From contig JAKCPI010007924.1 in assembly GCA_023213315.1 (NCBI GenBank), forward strand, positions 1 through 64,000: a DNA stretch of 64,000 nucleotides, read 5' to 3'. The position numbers and the translations under genes are program-made. Shown here one piece after another: positions 21,911 to 32,031 of this stretch. This stretch comes from Euborellia annulipes. Lineage: Eukaryota; Arthropoda; Insecta; Dermaptera; Anisolabididae. Under the pieces are notes generated by a model. The model worked only from the letters and a program-made list of their open reading frames with translations, did no database searches and had not been told where the DNA came from. Position 1 is the first letter of the stretch, and every line of letters starts with the position of its first letter.

Positions 21911-21966
21911 CTCTTTATTGGGACGTTTCGGCTGGAATCAACCCTGCCATCTTCAGCCTTCAAAGT
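21911..21966 (-). ncRNA. Hammerhead-ribozyme-like motif (inner arm)
   Basis: On the minus strand: GG-CTGAAGA, TGGC...GCC stem II, GAAAC-GTC-CC. Core, stem II and cleavage triplet all fit. Stem I starts GG/CC and is then irregular. Confidence 0.55.
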
Positions 21967-22411
21967 TCTTTTATGTATCTCTTGAAGATTTCGCCGTATT
22001 TTATAAACTTACTGAATAGAGGCTCTATTATTTGGCTTCATCCCAATTCCATTAAACATATCAGCTACAGCCACGTTCTATTATTCAATTTATTTATTTT
22101 ATTATATTAACATTTCTTCTTCGACGAGGCATGTTTACAAAGAGAAAAATTATTATAAAAGACAAAAATCTAATAAATGTTTTGTGGCCACAGGTCCCGA
22201 GGAAGAGCGTGACGGGGGCTCGAAACGTCGGCAGAATAAATTTTGTTTTTAATTTTCCTTGGCTGACTCCATTCCACGCAACTATATTTAATTTTTAAAA
22301 TTTTACATTAAAAATAAATTTTTTTTTTAAAAAAAAAGGTTTTTTTTTTAAATCACAGGGGGGTAATTACCCCCTTTACCCCCCTTCCTTGCATCCGCCC
22401 TTGGCTGCTCT

Positions 22412-23055
22412 CCACAAATTTCATCGGCATTTATCTTAAATTAAGTATTTTGAACATTTTCTCATCTCCAGAAAAATTTTGGACAACTCATCAATAACTT
22501 GGATTAGAAGAGAGTGAGAGGAACGTAAAAAGGAACGTCGAAATGCTGAACGTGAGATCAATATCGAAACACTTTACGTTAATTGTCTCTCCTCTTTTAA
22601 TTGCATTCTTTTTATTTAATCAAAAAAATAACATTATTGACAAGGATAATGAATAACGGTGGTGTGAGTGAGTAAGTGAGAGAAAAAGAGAGACTAGCAA
22701 ATGAAATAAAGATTCGAATGAGAAACTTGAGAATTGAATCTTTATAAGATATAGCTATATAATTTATCCTTTTTCCGAGAAGGATTGAGTGACCGAATAA
22801 AACTTCTCAGAACAATTTTCTTTGTGACGTCAATCCACGGGGGGGCTGGAGAAGGTGAAATTGAAAATATAAAAAAAAAGGACACCTTTTTACGTTATAT
22901 AACTTGCAAATGAAAAGAGTTAGAGCATTAGAAATCCGTTATCTAGAGATAAATATCACAGGGATAGAGACAGACAGACATCTGCCCACCAGAGGACAAA
23001 TTTATTCTTGGAAATTTATTTTTTGCAATGTAATTATAATAATAATATTGAAACT
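22412..23055. other. No recognisable gene
   Basis: AT-rich with purine-rich GAGAG runs at 22660-22700. Nothing gene-like. The 138-aa frame beginning at 22904 runs into family A and SINE sequence and is rejected. Confidence 0.4.
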
Positions 23056-23129
23056 AAAAAATCTGGCGTGGCTGTCACAAAACACAGTACTTTCTCTTAC
23101 ATTCAGTAAACGAAAGTTGTGTTCTGTGT

Positions 23130-23408
23130 TTTTATTTATTTTATTTTTTTTTTTTAAACACTCACACTTTTTTCTCATTCACACTCACACTCCATTCACA
23201 CAGCCTTTTCGGCAACTTAGGCCATATAAGACTTTGACGATGTCCGTTATAGAGATTAATATACATATATTTGAGGTCCAGGCATTCTTATTTAAGACAT
23301 TTGGTATCCAAATGCCTTAAATAAAATCATCGGACTGCCTGGGGTCCGAACCCGCGACTTTTGGTATAAGAGGTTAGCACGCTAACCCCTACATCAAACC
23401 CCGAGGGC
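23130..23408 (-). mobile_element. SINE-A copy
   Basis: Full length on the minus strand with B-box GGGTTCGGACCCC, stem-loop and poly-T end. Inserted in the terminal hairpin of family A. Confidence 0.85.
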
Positions 23409-23523
23409 AATTTATTAGTTTGGGAATATTTTTATATTTTGTTACCATGGCAACCATTTCTCCTATCTTTCCTATGGAGTACAAGAGTAAAGTTGTCTTC
23501 AGAATATTAGTAAGTAAGTAAGT

Positions 23524-23731
23524 AGCCTACGGGGTTGGTCTAGTTGGTAGCGTGTCTACCTCCTATACCGAACGTCGAGGATTCGGACCCCAGGCAGTCC
23601 GATGATTTTATTTAAGCCATTTGGGTACCAAATGTTAGATATTATAAATAATAACGGTTATCGTCAAAGTCTTAAATGGCCTAAGTTGCCGAAAAGACTG
23701 TGTGAGTGTAAGTGTGAATGAACAATTTTTT
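23524..23731 (+). mobile_element. SINE-A copy, internally shortened
   Basis: 5' end CCTACGGGGTTGG, B-box GGATTCGGACCCC. One arm of the stem-loop is deleted (ACCAAATG then TTAGATATT). The tail is cut short. Confidence 0.8.
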
Positions 23732-23744
23732 TGCATTGTGTGAT

Positions 23745-23985
23745 CAGTGGCGTCATTTGGGGGCGAGGGGGGGCATTTGCCCCCCCCCCCCAAGGGCTCT
23801 GATTTTTATAAAATACATCTACGAGTATACAAATTGTACAAAATTAAACAATTAATTAAATTAAAAATGTTTTGGCCAAATTTGAGTACCCGTTTGTAAG
23901 TAAATTTTAAGAAAAAAAAAATGTTTGCCTCCCCCAAGAAAAAAATTTGCCCCCCCCCTAAGAAAAAGTTGAAATGACGCCACTG
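23745..23985. mobile_element. hAT MITE (CAGTGGCGTCATTT)
   Basis: Ends CAGTGGCGTCATTT and AAATGACGCCACTG are perfect inverted repeats. 8-bp TSD TGTGTGAT at 23737-23744 and 23986-23993. Poly-G and poly-C tracts lie just inside the ends. Confidence 0.93.
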
Positions 23986-24133
23986 TGTGTGATTCTATTA
24001 TTTTATACACACTGTTTAAAAAAAACTAATAAGAGTATTTTAAAATCCGATCTGTTTTTATTATTTCGCCAACTGTCTCCTTTTCATTACCTCCACATTC
24101 ATTTTTCCTGTTTCTATTATTCTTAATGACCTA

Positions 24134-24208
24134 TAAACGGCACCTGACAGAAAATAGGAAGCTAGGAGATTTTCCTAGCTTCCTATTTTCTATCAGGTGC
24201 CGTTTTAG
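24134..24208. repeat. Near-perfect 75-nt hairpin
   Basis: TAAACGGCACCTGACAGAAA...AGCTAGG, a short loop (AGATTTT), then CCTAGCT...TTTCTATCAGGTGCCGTTTTA. The stem is about 33 bp with one mismatch. TA at both edges allows a minimal mariner-type MITE. The size also fits a small-RNA hairpin. Confidence 0.75.
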
Positions 24209-24740
24209 GTGCATTTCTCTGCTTGGTTGATACATGGGGTAGTACAAGATTCTAGACTTTCTTTCTCTCTGAGGTTGCATATGCCACAGTATTCTTGAGG
24301 CTCAAACTCTTCAGAATATTTCAATGGCAAAATGAGAATATACATTTTAAAAAAACATCTAAAAAATAATTGATTTTTGAATTTTAATCAAAATCGTTAG
24401 AGCGAATTTTGTGAAATCGAAGAAAAAAAAACGGAAAAAGTACATCAGTAAAGTACTACAGTAGTACTCTTTGGCTGATTTTGTTCAAAACTTCGTGTTA
24501 CGTCCAATGAAGGCGCCTAACTTAAATATAAAATTTCAATTTCGCTCAATTCCATCATGCAAAAAATTTAACACACACTCAGACAGACAGACAGACAGAC
24601 AGACCATGTCGCGAAAATGCTTTTTTGGATTCAGGGGACCTCAAAACGTGTATATCCATCAAAATCTCGGCATCGAATTTTTTTACATGAATCCAATACT
24701 TTCTCTCTATATAAATTAAACTATATAGAGGCAAAAGTAA

Positions 24741-25561
24741 AAAAAGAGATTGAGAATTTAATTACATTCATAATTTTAATAATCAATTTATTTAGACTCT
24801 AAGCCGATTTCTATTTAGAGCTGGTCCATTAATAGACCTTTAATCTTCCCATCAAATGAGTTTTATTTGAGATTATATCCTTCTCTCTCTGTCTCTCTCT
24901 AATCTCTTTTCCCGAGTTGAGACGAACCAAATTCTTCCTAATTCTATTAATATATGCAAGCGTTCAAAAAGTAGTAATTCGTCTATCTTTATCAAATATT
25001 GTTGTGCCGTTGTGCCGCCATAGAGTCAAAAGGGGTCATCCACATATTACGTAACGCCTCTTGCTTTTTTTTCTTTTTTGACGATATTCTAGTCCTCCGC
25101 CCCCACCCCTGTCACTGTTAGTCATATACAAACAAACCCCCCTACAAATATTGTAGGTATTGTCACAACATAGAACTACCCCCCCCCCCCGAAACTGAAA
25201 TTTCTTTTAAACATTTCCTTAAAATTTCCAAGGGTACAAAATTTATACCGAACCAGCACCCTTTGAATTGCGTTAAATTTTATTTGAAACATTCATTGAT
25301 TCAGTGAGTGCATGCAAGAACATGATATTTTACAAAAATATATACGAGTCTCATCCCATCTTTTCAAACTCTAAAAATTTTATAAATTCAACTGCGAATT
25401 GTGATGTCACACTTAGGAGAAACCCCCGGGTCCCCCATGTCACAATTAGTAACCTTTTGGCCAGAACCCCCCCCCCCCCCTAACGAGTTACTTAATATGT
25501 GGACGAACCCAAAGGGTTAAAAAAGCTGAAGTGTGGTGATAGATTGACTTGAGACCAACAA
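24741..25561. other. No gene; C-tract-rich sequence
   Basis: Includes two poly-C tracts (25181-25190 and 25470-25480) and AGTCATATACA/ACATATTACGTAACGCC-like pieces. GTGGACGAACCC at 25499 and CATCCACATATTACGTAACG at 25038 suggest the two ends of an old MITE (CACATATTACGTAA/TTACTTAATATGTGGACGA), not otherwise resolved. Confidence 0.4.
25037..25507. mobile_element. Possible MITE with CCACATATTACGTAA ends
   Basis: ATCCACATATTACGTAACGCC at about 25038 and GAGTTACTTAATATGTGGACG at about 25485-25505 are inverted copies with a few mismatches. C-rich interior as in the other MITEs here. TSD not identified. Confidence 0.5.
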
Positions 25562-25847
25562 CAGGGGTCGGCAACCTGTGACTTTTTGCGCTGCCCGTCA
25601 AAGGTGAACTTAGTCTGATTTTTTTTTTTAGACTATTCAGTTCTCTCCAATCAAGAAAAATAAGATACTTGGCATCAAAAGTTTCAAACAACGAGAAAAA
25701 TAAAACCATCTTCTCTTTCAAGCTCTGGAAATATTGAAAAAAAAAAATATATATTTTGTTTTTGTTGTTGCATTTGAATGTGCGGCCCGCATAAAAAATT
25801 TTATTTTGAAAATGGCCCGCCGTCCGCAAAAAGATTGCCGAGCCCTG
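25562..25847. mobile_element. hAT element (CAGGGGTCGGCAA)
   Basis: Ends CAGGGGTCGGCAACCTGTGAC and AAAGATTGCCGAGCCCTG. Flanks ACCAACAA and ACCTACAA match 7 of 8. Non-coding, containing GCGGCCCGC. The 113-aa frame here is not a gene. Confidence 0.8.
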
Positions 25848-25926
25848 ACCTACAATATACAGTAGAAAGATAGAATTACCGTGAATAATAAATAATTGAA
25901 ATTTAATTATTTCCTTAAATTTGTTC

Positions 25927-26058
25927 TAGGGTCTTTTTTGACATCTTAGACCATTTAGACGCTATCCAATTCAAATAATTGAAATAAATTTTTCTCGGGA
26001 AGCGAACTCGGAACCCCAGTTACGAAATGTCTTCTCTCTGAGCCACGAGTATCGGGCA
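25927..26058 (-). mobile_element. SINE-B copy
   Basis: Matches 18230-18310 plus 18568-18630: GACATCTTAGACCATTTAGAC...AATTGAAATAAATTTTTCTCG...GCGAACTCGGAACCCCAG...CTCTGAGCCACGAG. Confidence 0.6.
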
Positions 26059-26571
26059 AGTTTAATTATAATAAAGTGAAAATTTTGGTGTGTTGGTGGA
26101 ACCCAAAACCTCTAGCATCAGTGTGCTTTTCAACGGATCCCTCGACCACACCTCATATTTCCCAGTTTGTATTCTCTATCGAGGTGAGAAAAGAAAGATT
26201 TCTCCCCTGTCAGCCACTTGTTACACCAGCAGGGTGAGAGACATGTTGCTATGCTCTATTAACTGATTGTGGAAACAATAACTCATTGGTGGCTTTATCC
26301 TTTATCCACCTCAAGTGACCTCATCCCCTGGAAGAAAAAAAAAAAAAGTTTAAATTTTAAATTTAAATCGAGAATGCAAAAGCTTTTAAAGAAAATATTT
26401 ATCTTTCATGATGAGATCAATCAATCCACACCGGAGAAATTTATTTTTCATTCATTAATTTTAAGTCCTGGAAAAAATATTTGATAAAAATATTTTTTTA
26501 TTAATATAATTAACTTAGTCAGAACCCCTTAGAGGGCGTTATTTACCCCCCCCCCCCTTTCTGTAAAAAAT
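26059..26571. other. No recognisable gene
   Basis: Includes a 71-aa frame (26269-26484) without domain features and a poly-C tract at 26548. Nothing supported. Confidence 0.35.
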
Positions 26572-27179
26572 TTTATGTTTTGATGGAAATACACAAAATG
26601 GTCTGCTGTGTGAGTGTTTGGTTAAAATAAATCAAGAAAGAAAAGAGCTACGAGGTTGAAATTTTATATTTAAGTTACGCACCCCCTTGAGGGATGAAAA
26701 TAAGCTTTTAAACGAAATCAGCCAAAAAGTACTAGTACTTTACTGATGAACTTTTTCATTTTTTTTTCCGATTTTTTTGATTAAAATTCATAAATCAATT
26801 ATTTTTTAGATGCTCTTTAAAATGTATATTTTCATTTTGCCCTCAAAATTGATTGAAGCACACTTTCATCTTGTACTTCATAGGAGAAATGGTTGCCATG
26901 GTAACCCTGGTAACATACTATAAATATTTTCCCATGTTTATAAATTTTACATCGTGCCTACCTTCTATACCGAACGTCTCGGGTTCGGACCCCAGGCAGT
27001 CCGATAATTTTATTTAAGGCATTTGGATACCAAATGACTTAAATAAAAATGCCTGGACCCCCCAATTGATATATTAAACATACTGATTATCGTCTAAAAG
27101 TCTTAAATGGCCTCAGTTGCCGAAAAGACTGTGTGAATGTGTGTGTGAATGTGAGTGTGAATGAGAAAAAAGTGTGAAT

Positions 27180-27210
<31 letters not shown>

Positions 27211-27235
27211 TTTACATCTTGAATTCAAATATACT
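26572..27235 (+). repeat. Family A copy interrupted by a SINE
   Basis: Starts in the 5' half, core at about 26730, X-box at 26892-26905. SINE inserted at TTTACATC. It ends at the border with family E at about 27236. Confidence 0.8.
26953..27210 (+). mobile_element. SINE-A copy, 5'-truncated, with TSD
   Basis: Starts at GTGCCTACC (the A-box is lost), keeps the B-box and stem-loop, ends in 28 A. TTTACATC on both sides is the TSD. This shows that truncated copies are also inserted by target-primed reverse transcription. Confidence 0.88.
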
Positions 27236-27555
27236 AGCCGCGGCGCCCGCTTCGCCCCCCTGGATCCCCCTCAGCTGGCTCGAGCCTTATTACTTACTTA
27301 CTTATTTCTGAATTTTATAAGCAACCATTAGATATTTTTTTTTTTTTTTAGAAAAAAAACATTCACACTTTTTTTCTCATTCACACTCACACTCACACAC
27401 ACATTCACACAGTCTTTTCGGCAACTCAGGCCATTTAAGACTTTAGACGATAACCGTTATTAATAAATATACATATATGGGGTCCAGGCATTCTTATTTA
27501 ATTGATTGGAGAAAGGGCAGGTTCAGCCAAATAAAAAGCCTTTATATGCTTCTCG

Positions 27556-27604
27556 ACTCCGGAGACGTTTCGAAGCGAATTTAATATCTCATCATCAGTC
27601 CGAC
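27556..27604 (-). ncRNA. Hammerhead-ribozyme-like motif, left arm
   Basis: On the minus strand: CGGA-CTGATGA, TGAG...(C)TTC, GAAAC-GTC-TCCG. Stem I CGGA/TCCG and the core are intact. Stem II is weaker than in the right arm. Confidence 0.55.
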
Positions 27605-27896
27605 TAAAAATGTACATACAAGAGTAATTAATTTTCGATATATAATAGAAGTTATAAAAGCACACATTGTGGCGAAAAAATATTACATCGAAATGTTGCA
27701 TAAAGGTGGTCATTAATTATACAGTACATGTACATGTGAATTTATTTATCATTATAATAAATTCACATGTACATGTACTGTATAATTAATGACCACCTTT
27801 ATGCAACATTTCGATGTAATATTTTTTCGCCACAATGTGTGCTTTTATAACTTCTATTATATATCGAAAATTAATTACTCTTGTATGTACATTTTT

Positions 27897-27945
27897 AGTC
27901 GGACTGATGATGAGATATTAAATTCGCCTCGAAACGTCTCCGGAG
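27897..27945 (+). ncRNA. Hammerhead-ribozyme-like motif, right arm
   Basis: CGGA-CTGATGA, TGAG...CTC, GAAAC-GTC-TCCG. Perfect core, 4-bp stem I, GAG/CTC stem II and the minimal ACGT stem III. One of the best candidates for an active ribozyme in the window. Confidence 0.6.
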
Positions 27946-28484
27946 TCGAGAAGCATATAAAGGCTTTTTATTTGGCTGAACCTGCCCTTTCTCCAATCAA
28001 CTTTATTCACAGCCACCATACTTCTATTCATTCTTATTTAAGCCATTTGGTATCCAATTGGCTTAAATAAAATCATCGGACTGCCTGGGGTCCGAACCCG
28101 CGACGTTTGGTATATGAGGTTAGCACGCTAACCTCTACACCACGCCCCGAGGGCGTAAGAAAATTATTATTATTCGATTCCAAACCAGTGCCTGCTTGAG
28201 GATTTGTTTACATTCATGGAATACACAAATGAAAAGAATACATAAATATTTCTCTATACATTTCCTATGGGAGAAATCGTAACTTTAAGAATTAATAACT
28301 CAAAAAAGTTAAAAGAATTTCGGGATGAAAATAATTTTCCTGTAATCCCGAGAAGGTCCTCTTTATGTATATAAAATTTAATTTAAAAATTCCCACGGGA
28401 AGTTGCTTAAACAGAGCGTGACAGACAGAAAAACGGACAAACAGACGGACATTAGCGAATTATATAAATAGATTGGCCAAAACT

Positions 28485-28575
28485 AAATATATGCCGACCC
28501 AAAAAATCTGGTGTGACAAGCACAGAAAGATAAGAGAAAGTAATGTGCTGTGCGAGCAGTCACTCCAGATTTTTT
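28485..28575 (+). repeat. Family A terminal hairpin only
   Basis: AAAAAATCTGGTGTGACAAGC...GCAGTCACTCCAGATTTTTT with a shortened loop. The rest of the element is absent. Confidence 0.7.
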
Positions 28576-29213
28576 CCTAATCTAAAGATTGGATACTCCT
28601 GTCCTGTATTTCGTCTTTTTTTTTTTCTTTTTAATCTTCAAATATTGAAACTTATAAATTTTATTGGATAATATTAGATTCCGCACACACCTCGAAGACA
28701 CAATATCGCCAAGCAATCGAGTTGACTCCTGGGCCATGAAATAACTAACATCATCCCTTCCTCCGCTCCCCAGGAGGGTGACATCCTAGAAAATATCGCC
28801 GACCCGAAACTTAATCAAGGGGCTTTTCTTCTTATATATTGGCCACTCGCTCTCGAAGGCTGGCTGGTCTGGTGGCGTATTAGTGGAGAGCCTTTTTGGA
28901 TTGATGAGACAATTTCAAGGGATTTGCTCTGAAAATTTGTTTTTTATTTTCATTCTGAAGAATAGTATCTTTTGATTTGAGACATATATTTGGTATTTAG
29001 GTTTGCACTGATGTTATTATTATTAATAAAATTTGTAAAAATTAAAACTTTTCGGTCACTCATTCCTCAGATACAATTCAGCTTATGATCACAGAGTTCT
29101 ATTCTGTGAAAATCATAGGTGGATCTAGAAATATTTTTTGGAGGGGTGGAGGGAGCTTAACCATTGGGGATTTTTAGAGATTTTAAATAAAACGTTATTG
29201 GTAAAGAAACTAA
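28576..29213. other. No recognisable gene
   Basis: Slightly higher GC around 28690-28880, no open frame of note. TTTTCGGTCACTCATTCCTCAGATACAATT at 29048-29077 is a decayed hammerhead-arm fragment similar to 10468-10500. Confidence 0.4.
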
Positions 29214-29567
29214 GGTGTCTGTCTTGTGAACAAAATATCTCAAGAACGTAAAGAGCTAGGAGGTTGAAATTTTATATTTAAGTTAGGCACCCCCATGGGA
29301 CGTGACACGAAGCTTTTGAACAAAATCGACCAAAGAGTACTAGTTCTTTACTGATGCACTTTTTCAGTTTTTTTTCGATTTTCTTAAAATTCGCTCCAAC
29401 GATTTTGATTAAAATTCTAAAATCAATTATTTATTAGATTCTCTTTAAAATGGGTATTCTCATTTCGCCATTGAAATCTTGTGAAGACCACTTTACTCTT
29501 GTACTTCATAGGAAAGACAGGAGAAATGGTTGCCATGGTAACAAATTATAAATAGTTTATAAATTTT
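29214..29567 (+). repeat. Family A copy lacking both ends
   Basis: Core block at about 29334-29390, X-box at 29529-29542. It directly precedes another family A copy in the same orientation. Confidence 0.8.
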
Positions 29568-30186
29568 TACTTTCTCTTACCTATGTATATATGTAATATA
29601 TATATAGAGAGAAAGTATTGGATTCATGTCAAAAATTCGATGTCGAGATTTTGATGGATCTTCACGTTTTGAGGTCCCCTGAATCCAAAAAAGTGGTTTT
29701 CGCGACATGGTCTGTCTGTGTGTGTGTGTGGGTGGGTGTGTGGGTGTGTGTGTGGGTGGGTGTGTGGGTGTGTGTGTGGGTGTGTCTGTGTTCAATTTTA
29801 AGCATGAAGGAATTGAGCTACGAGGTTGAAATTCTATATTTAACTTAAACACCTCCCGGGACCGGAAAAATAAGCTTTTAATCAAAATCGACCAAAGAGT
29901 ACTGCTCTTTAAAATGTATATTCTCATTTTGCGATTGAAATCTTCTGAAGACCACTTTACTCTTGTACTCCATAGAAAAGATAGGAGAAATGGTTGCCAT
30001 GGTAACAAAATATAAATATTTTCCCATACTTATAAATTTTACATCTTGAATTCAATTGTACCCTACTGTCGGAAACTAAATACATGTCGACACGAAAAAT
30101 CTGGTGTGACAAGCACAGTGCACAACTTTCGATTACCGAAGGTAAGAGAAAGTTGTGTGCTGTGCGCCAGTCACACCAGATTTTTC
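29568..30186 (+). repeat. Family A copy with both terminal hairpins
   Basis: 5' hairpin, GT/GGGT microsatellite (29717-29790), an internal deletion in the core (AGTACTGCTCTTTAAAATG), X-box at 29993-30006, and terminal hairpin at about 30095-30186. Minus-strand 143-aa and plus-strand frames are repeat products. Confidence 0.88.
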
Positions 30187-30204
30187 AAATTTAAATGTAC
30201 CGTA

Positions 30205-30468
30205 CGCCCTCGGGGCTTGGTGTAGGGGTTAGCGTGCTAACCTCGTATACCAAAAGTCGCGGGTTCGGACCCCAGACAGTCCGAAGATTTTATTTAAACC
30301 ATTTGGATACCAAATGGCTTAAATAAGAATGCCTGGACCCCCAAAAGATATAATTATTAATACAACGGTTATCGTAAAAGTCTTAAATGGTCCAAGTTGC
30401 CGAAAAGACTGTATGTATGTATGTGTGACTGGGAGTGTGAATGAGAAAAAAGTGTGAGTGTTAAAAAA
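30205..30468 (+). mobile_element. SINE-A copy with TSD
   Basis: Full length. 12-bp TSD AAATGTACCGTA at 30193-30204 and 30469-30480, inside a family A remnant. Confidence 0.93.
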
Positions 30469-30621
30469 AAATGTACCGTACTGTCGGAAACTAAATGCTA
30501 CTAAATAATTTTTTGTTTTAGAAATCAAAATGTAGCCAAAAATCATGTTGTTAGTATTTTTTATGTAATTAAAACTAAAAGTATCTGATAATAGGCTACT
30601 TTCCCCTATTATATAATTAAA

Positions 30622-30868
30622 AATCTGGTATGACTGGCGCACAGCACACAACTTTCTCTTACCCTTCGGTAAGACCAGCACGGTCACACCAGATTTTTTG
30701 TGTCGAGATATAGGCTATTTAGTTTCCCATAGCACCTTAGTTTCAAACTTGCATTTTAAATGTTGACTGCTTGAAATAAACTATGGTTATTTTTCAAAAT
30801 TTTAATCTCATATTTGGACATTTTATCCTAAATAAATACAAAATTTTCAACTTTCAATTTCCGAAGAT
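30622..30868 (-). repeat. Family A long-subtype 3' fragment
   Basis: Terminal hairpin (about 30622-30700) plus GTTGACTGCTTGAAATAAACTATGG and the ATAAATACAAAATTT segment. Interrupted at its end by the next MITE. Confidence 0.75.
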
Positions 30869-31256
30869 CATAGGCGCCGGAACTGGGGGGGGGGGTGCAA
30901 GGATACATTGCTATCCTCTAGGGGGGACAGAGGGGGGCAAAATTTCTTCTTTTTTTTTCATTTATTTTTAAAAATGATATATTTTTACTTTAGGAAAATA
31001 AACTCTTCTAAATTAAAAAAAATTAAAAGAGTAAGAAATTCATTTTTTTTTTCAAATTTTTTCCAAAAATTTTTGATAAAATCACTAGCAAATTTTTTAA
31101 AATTTTAATTTTATTAAAATTGTGATTTTATTTAAAATTTTTAAAGTTTTATAGTAATTTGTTTTTGTTTATACTATTTGAACATATTAAATTATTTTAA
31201 TTTTCTAAAAAAAAAATTTTTGCCCCCCCTGATTCAAATTCGTTCCGGCGCCCCTG
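30869..31256. mobile_element. hAT MITE (CATAGGCGCCGGAAC)
   Basis: Ends CATAGGCGCCGGAAC and GTTCCGGCGCCCCTG; 8-bp TSD CCGAAGAT at 30861-30868 and 31257-31264. Poly-G and poly-C tracts flank an AT-rich interior. Confidence 0.92.
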
Positions 31257-31261
31257 CCGAA

Positions 31262-31830
31262 GATAAACCAAAGTTGTGTTCTGTGCCTGTCACACCAGAT
31301 TTTTTACTTTTCGTTCTTATATAAAAAAAACACTCAGGAAGTGAAGCAAATTTCTACCCCTCTGATGTCAACATAGTTATTCTACTCTCATCCTTATAGC
31401 CAATTTCTTTGTTATATATTTCATTGAGATTTTCTTTAATTAAAAAAAAAAAATAAAATAAAATAAAATCCCATTCTATTTGATTGGATCTGAAAGGCGA
31501 CTGGTTGAGAGAGAGCTGAGGTGAGGTGAAGGTAAAATGCGTAGTATTTGTGTAAGCTATATACACATACATACACAACGTACGAGAGAGAGAGAGAGAG
31601 AGAGAGAACACGCCCCATTGCGTTGCTATAGCAACCTGGGGGCACGCTACCAGGTGCACCATCACCCAACGACCTCACTCGAATCATCATCCTTTTTGAT
31701 GACAGTCGACTATTTCATTTAATCTTGTTCAATTCTCTTGTCTTATTTAATATAAATATTTTTACATTATTGAATCTTCCACCCCTCTTTTTTTTTTTTT
31801 AATAAATCTTTTATGAAAATTGCATTCTTC
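31262..31830. other. Low-complexity region with an isolated X-box
   Basis: 31265-31305 is a family A hairpin remnant. 31585-31608 is a GA microsatellite. 31610-31690 is GC-richer and contains a perfect X-box (31622-31635) outside family A. No coding sequence established. Confidence 0.45.
31622..31635. promoter_or_regulatory. Perfect palindromic X-box (RFX-type), not in family A
   Basis: GTTGCTATAGCAAC fits the RFX consensus GTNRCC-N(0-3)-RGYAAC with one change (GTTGCT for GTTGCC) and is fully palindromic. RFX factors control ciliary genes in animals. Function here is inference only. Confidence 0.45.
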
Positions 31831-31834
31831 TCAA

Positions 31835-31985
31835 AATAAAAAATCTGGTGTGACTGTCTCTTACCTTCGGTAATCGAAAGTTGTGTTCTGTGCTTGTCAC
31901 ACCAGATTTTTCGTGTCGACATATATTTAGTTTCCGCCGATATATTTGAATTCAAGATGCAAAATTTATAAGTAGAGACCGAATT
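31835..31985 (-). repeat. Family A 3' fragment
   Basis: AAAAAATCTGGTGTGACTG...GTCACACCAGATTTTT hairpin with shortened loop, then TCGACATATATTTAGTTTCC. Confidence 0.75.
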
Positions 31986-32031
31986 TTAGGCAAAATACTT
32001 ATTTCTGAATTTTATAAGCAACCATTAGATA

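Larger units (their letters stand above)
21360..22290. mobile_element. Penelope-like palindrome with a second palindrome inside
   Basis: Outer arms (about 21380-21525 and 22138-22290) are inverted copies with GCCGACGTTTCGAGC...GAGGAAGAGCG...CCACAAAACATTTATTAGATTTTTGTC. Inner arms (about 21860-21920 and 22005-22075) share TTTAATGGAA...GCCAAATAATAGAGCCTCTATTCAGTAA. Each has hammerhead-like motifs. Confidence 0.65.
21215..22403. mobile_element. hAT MITE (CAAGGGCGGATC family) carrying nested palindromes
   Basis: Ends CAAGGGCGGATCCAGAGG and CATCCGCCCTTG; 8-bp TSD GCTGCTCT at 21207-21214 and 22404-22411. G-rich and C-rich tracts lie just inside. The host MITE is about 260 bp (compare 36834-37102 and 45161-45421). 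The rest is the insertion at about 21360-22290. Confidence 0.88.
23056..24740 (-). repeat. Family A copy expanded by multiple insertions
   Basis: Pieces at 23056-23129 (terminal hairpin), 23409-23520 (X-box at 23441-23454) and 24303-24740 (core, AGAC repeat, 5' hairpin) are collinear parts of one minus-strand copy. CTTCAGAATATT occurs on both sides of the inner insertions (about 23497 and 24307). Confidence 0.75.
27499..28031. mobile_element. Penelope-like palindrome with TSD
   Basis: Two arms of about 225 bp (27499-27725 and 27765-28000) are almost perfect inverted copies around a short centre, TTTATTTATCATTATAATAAA. The 71-aa peptide read from each arm is the same. CATTCTTATTTAA is duplicated at the two ends (about 27486-27498 and 28032-28044), giving a 13-bp TSD. 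Each arm has one outward hammerhead-like motif. Confidence 0.85.
27343..28154 (-). mobile_element. SINE-A copy split by a Penelope-like palindrome
   Basis: The 3' half is 27343-27498 and the 5' half is about 28032-28154 (stem-loop, B-box, CGGGGC end). The insertion sits in the conserved CATTCTTATTTAA segment. Confidence 0.88.
27236..28484 (-). repeat. Family E element with nested insertions
   Basis: GC-rich end AGCCGCGGCGCCCGCTTCGCC...CAGCTGGCTCGAGCC at left. The right end has ACAGAGCGTGACAGACAG...CGGACATTAGCGAATTATATAAATAGATT. The same two ends bound 43370-44232. A SINE (27343-28154), itself interrupted by a palindrome, lies inside. Confidence 0.65.

Noticed and set aside
22904..23320. 138-aa plus-strand frame
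   Set aside because: Its second half is family A terminus and SINE-A tail sequence.
29577..30008. 143-aa protein with a (THTP)n stretch
   Set aside because: It is the minus-strand reading of the family A GT/GGGT microsatellite and flanks.
31585..31608. GA microsatellite as a GAGA-factor promoter
   Set aside because: Several GA runs occur in the window without other promoter signs; not specific enough.
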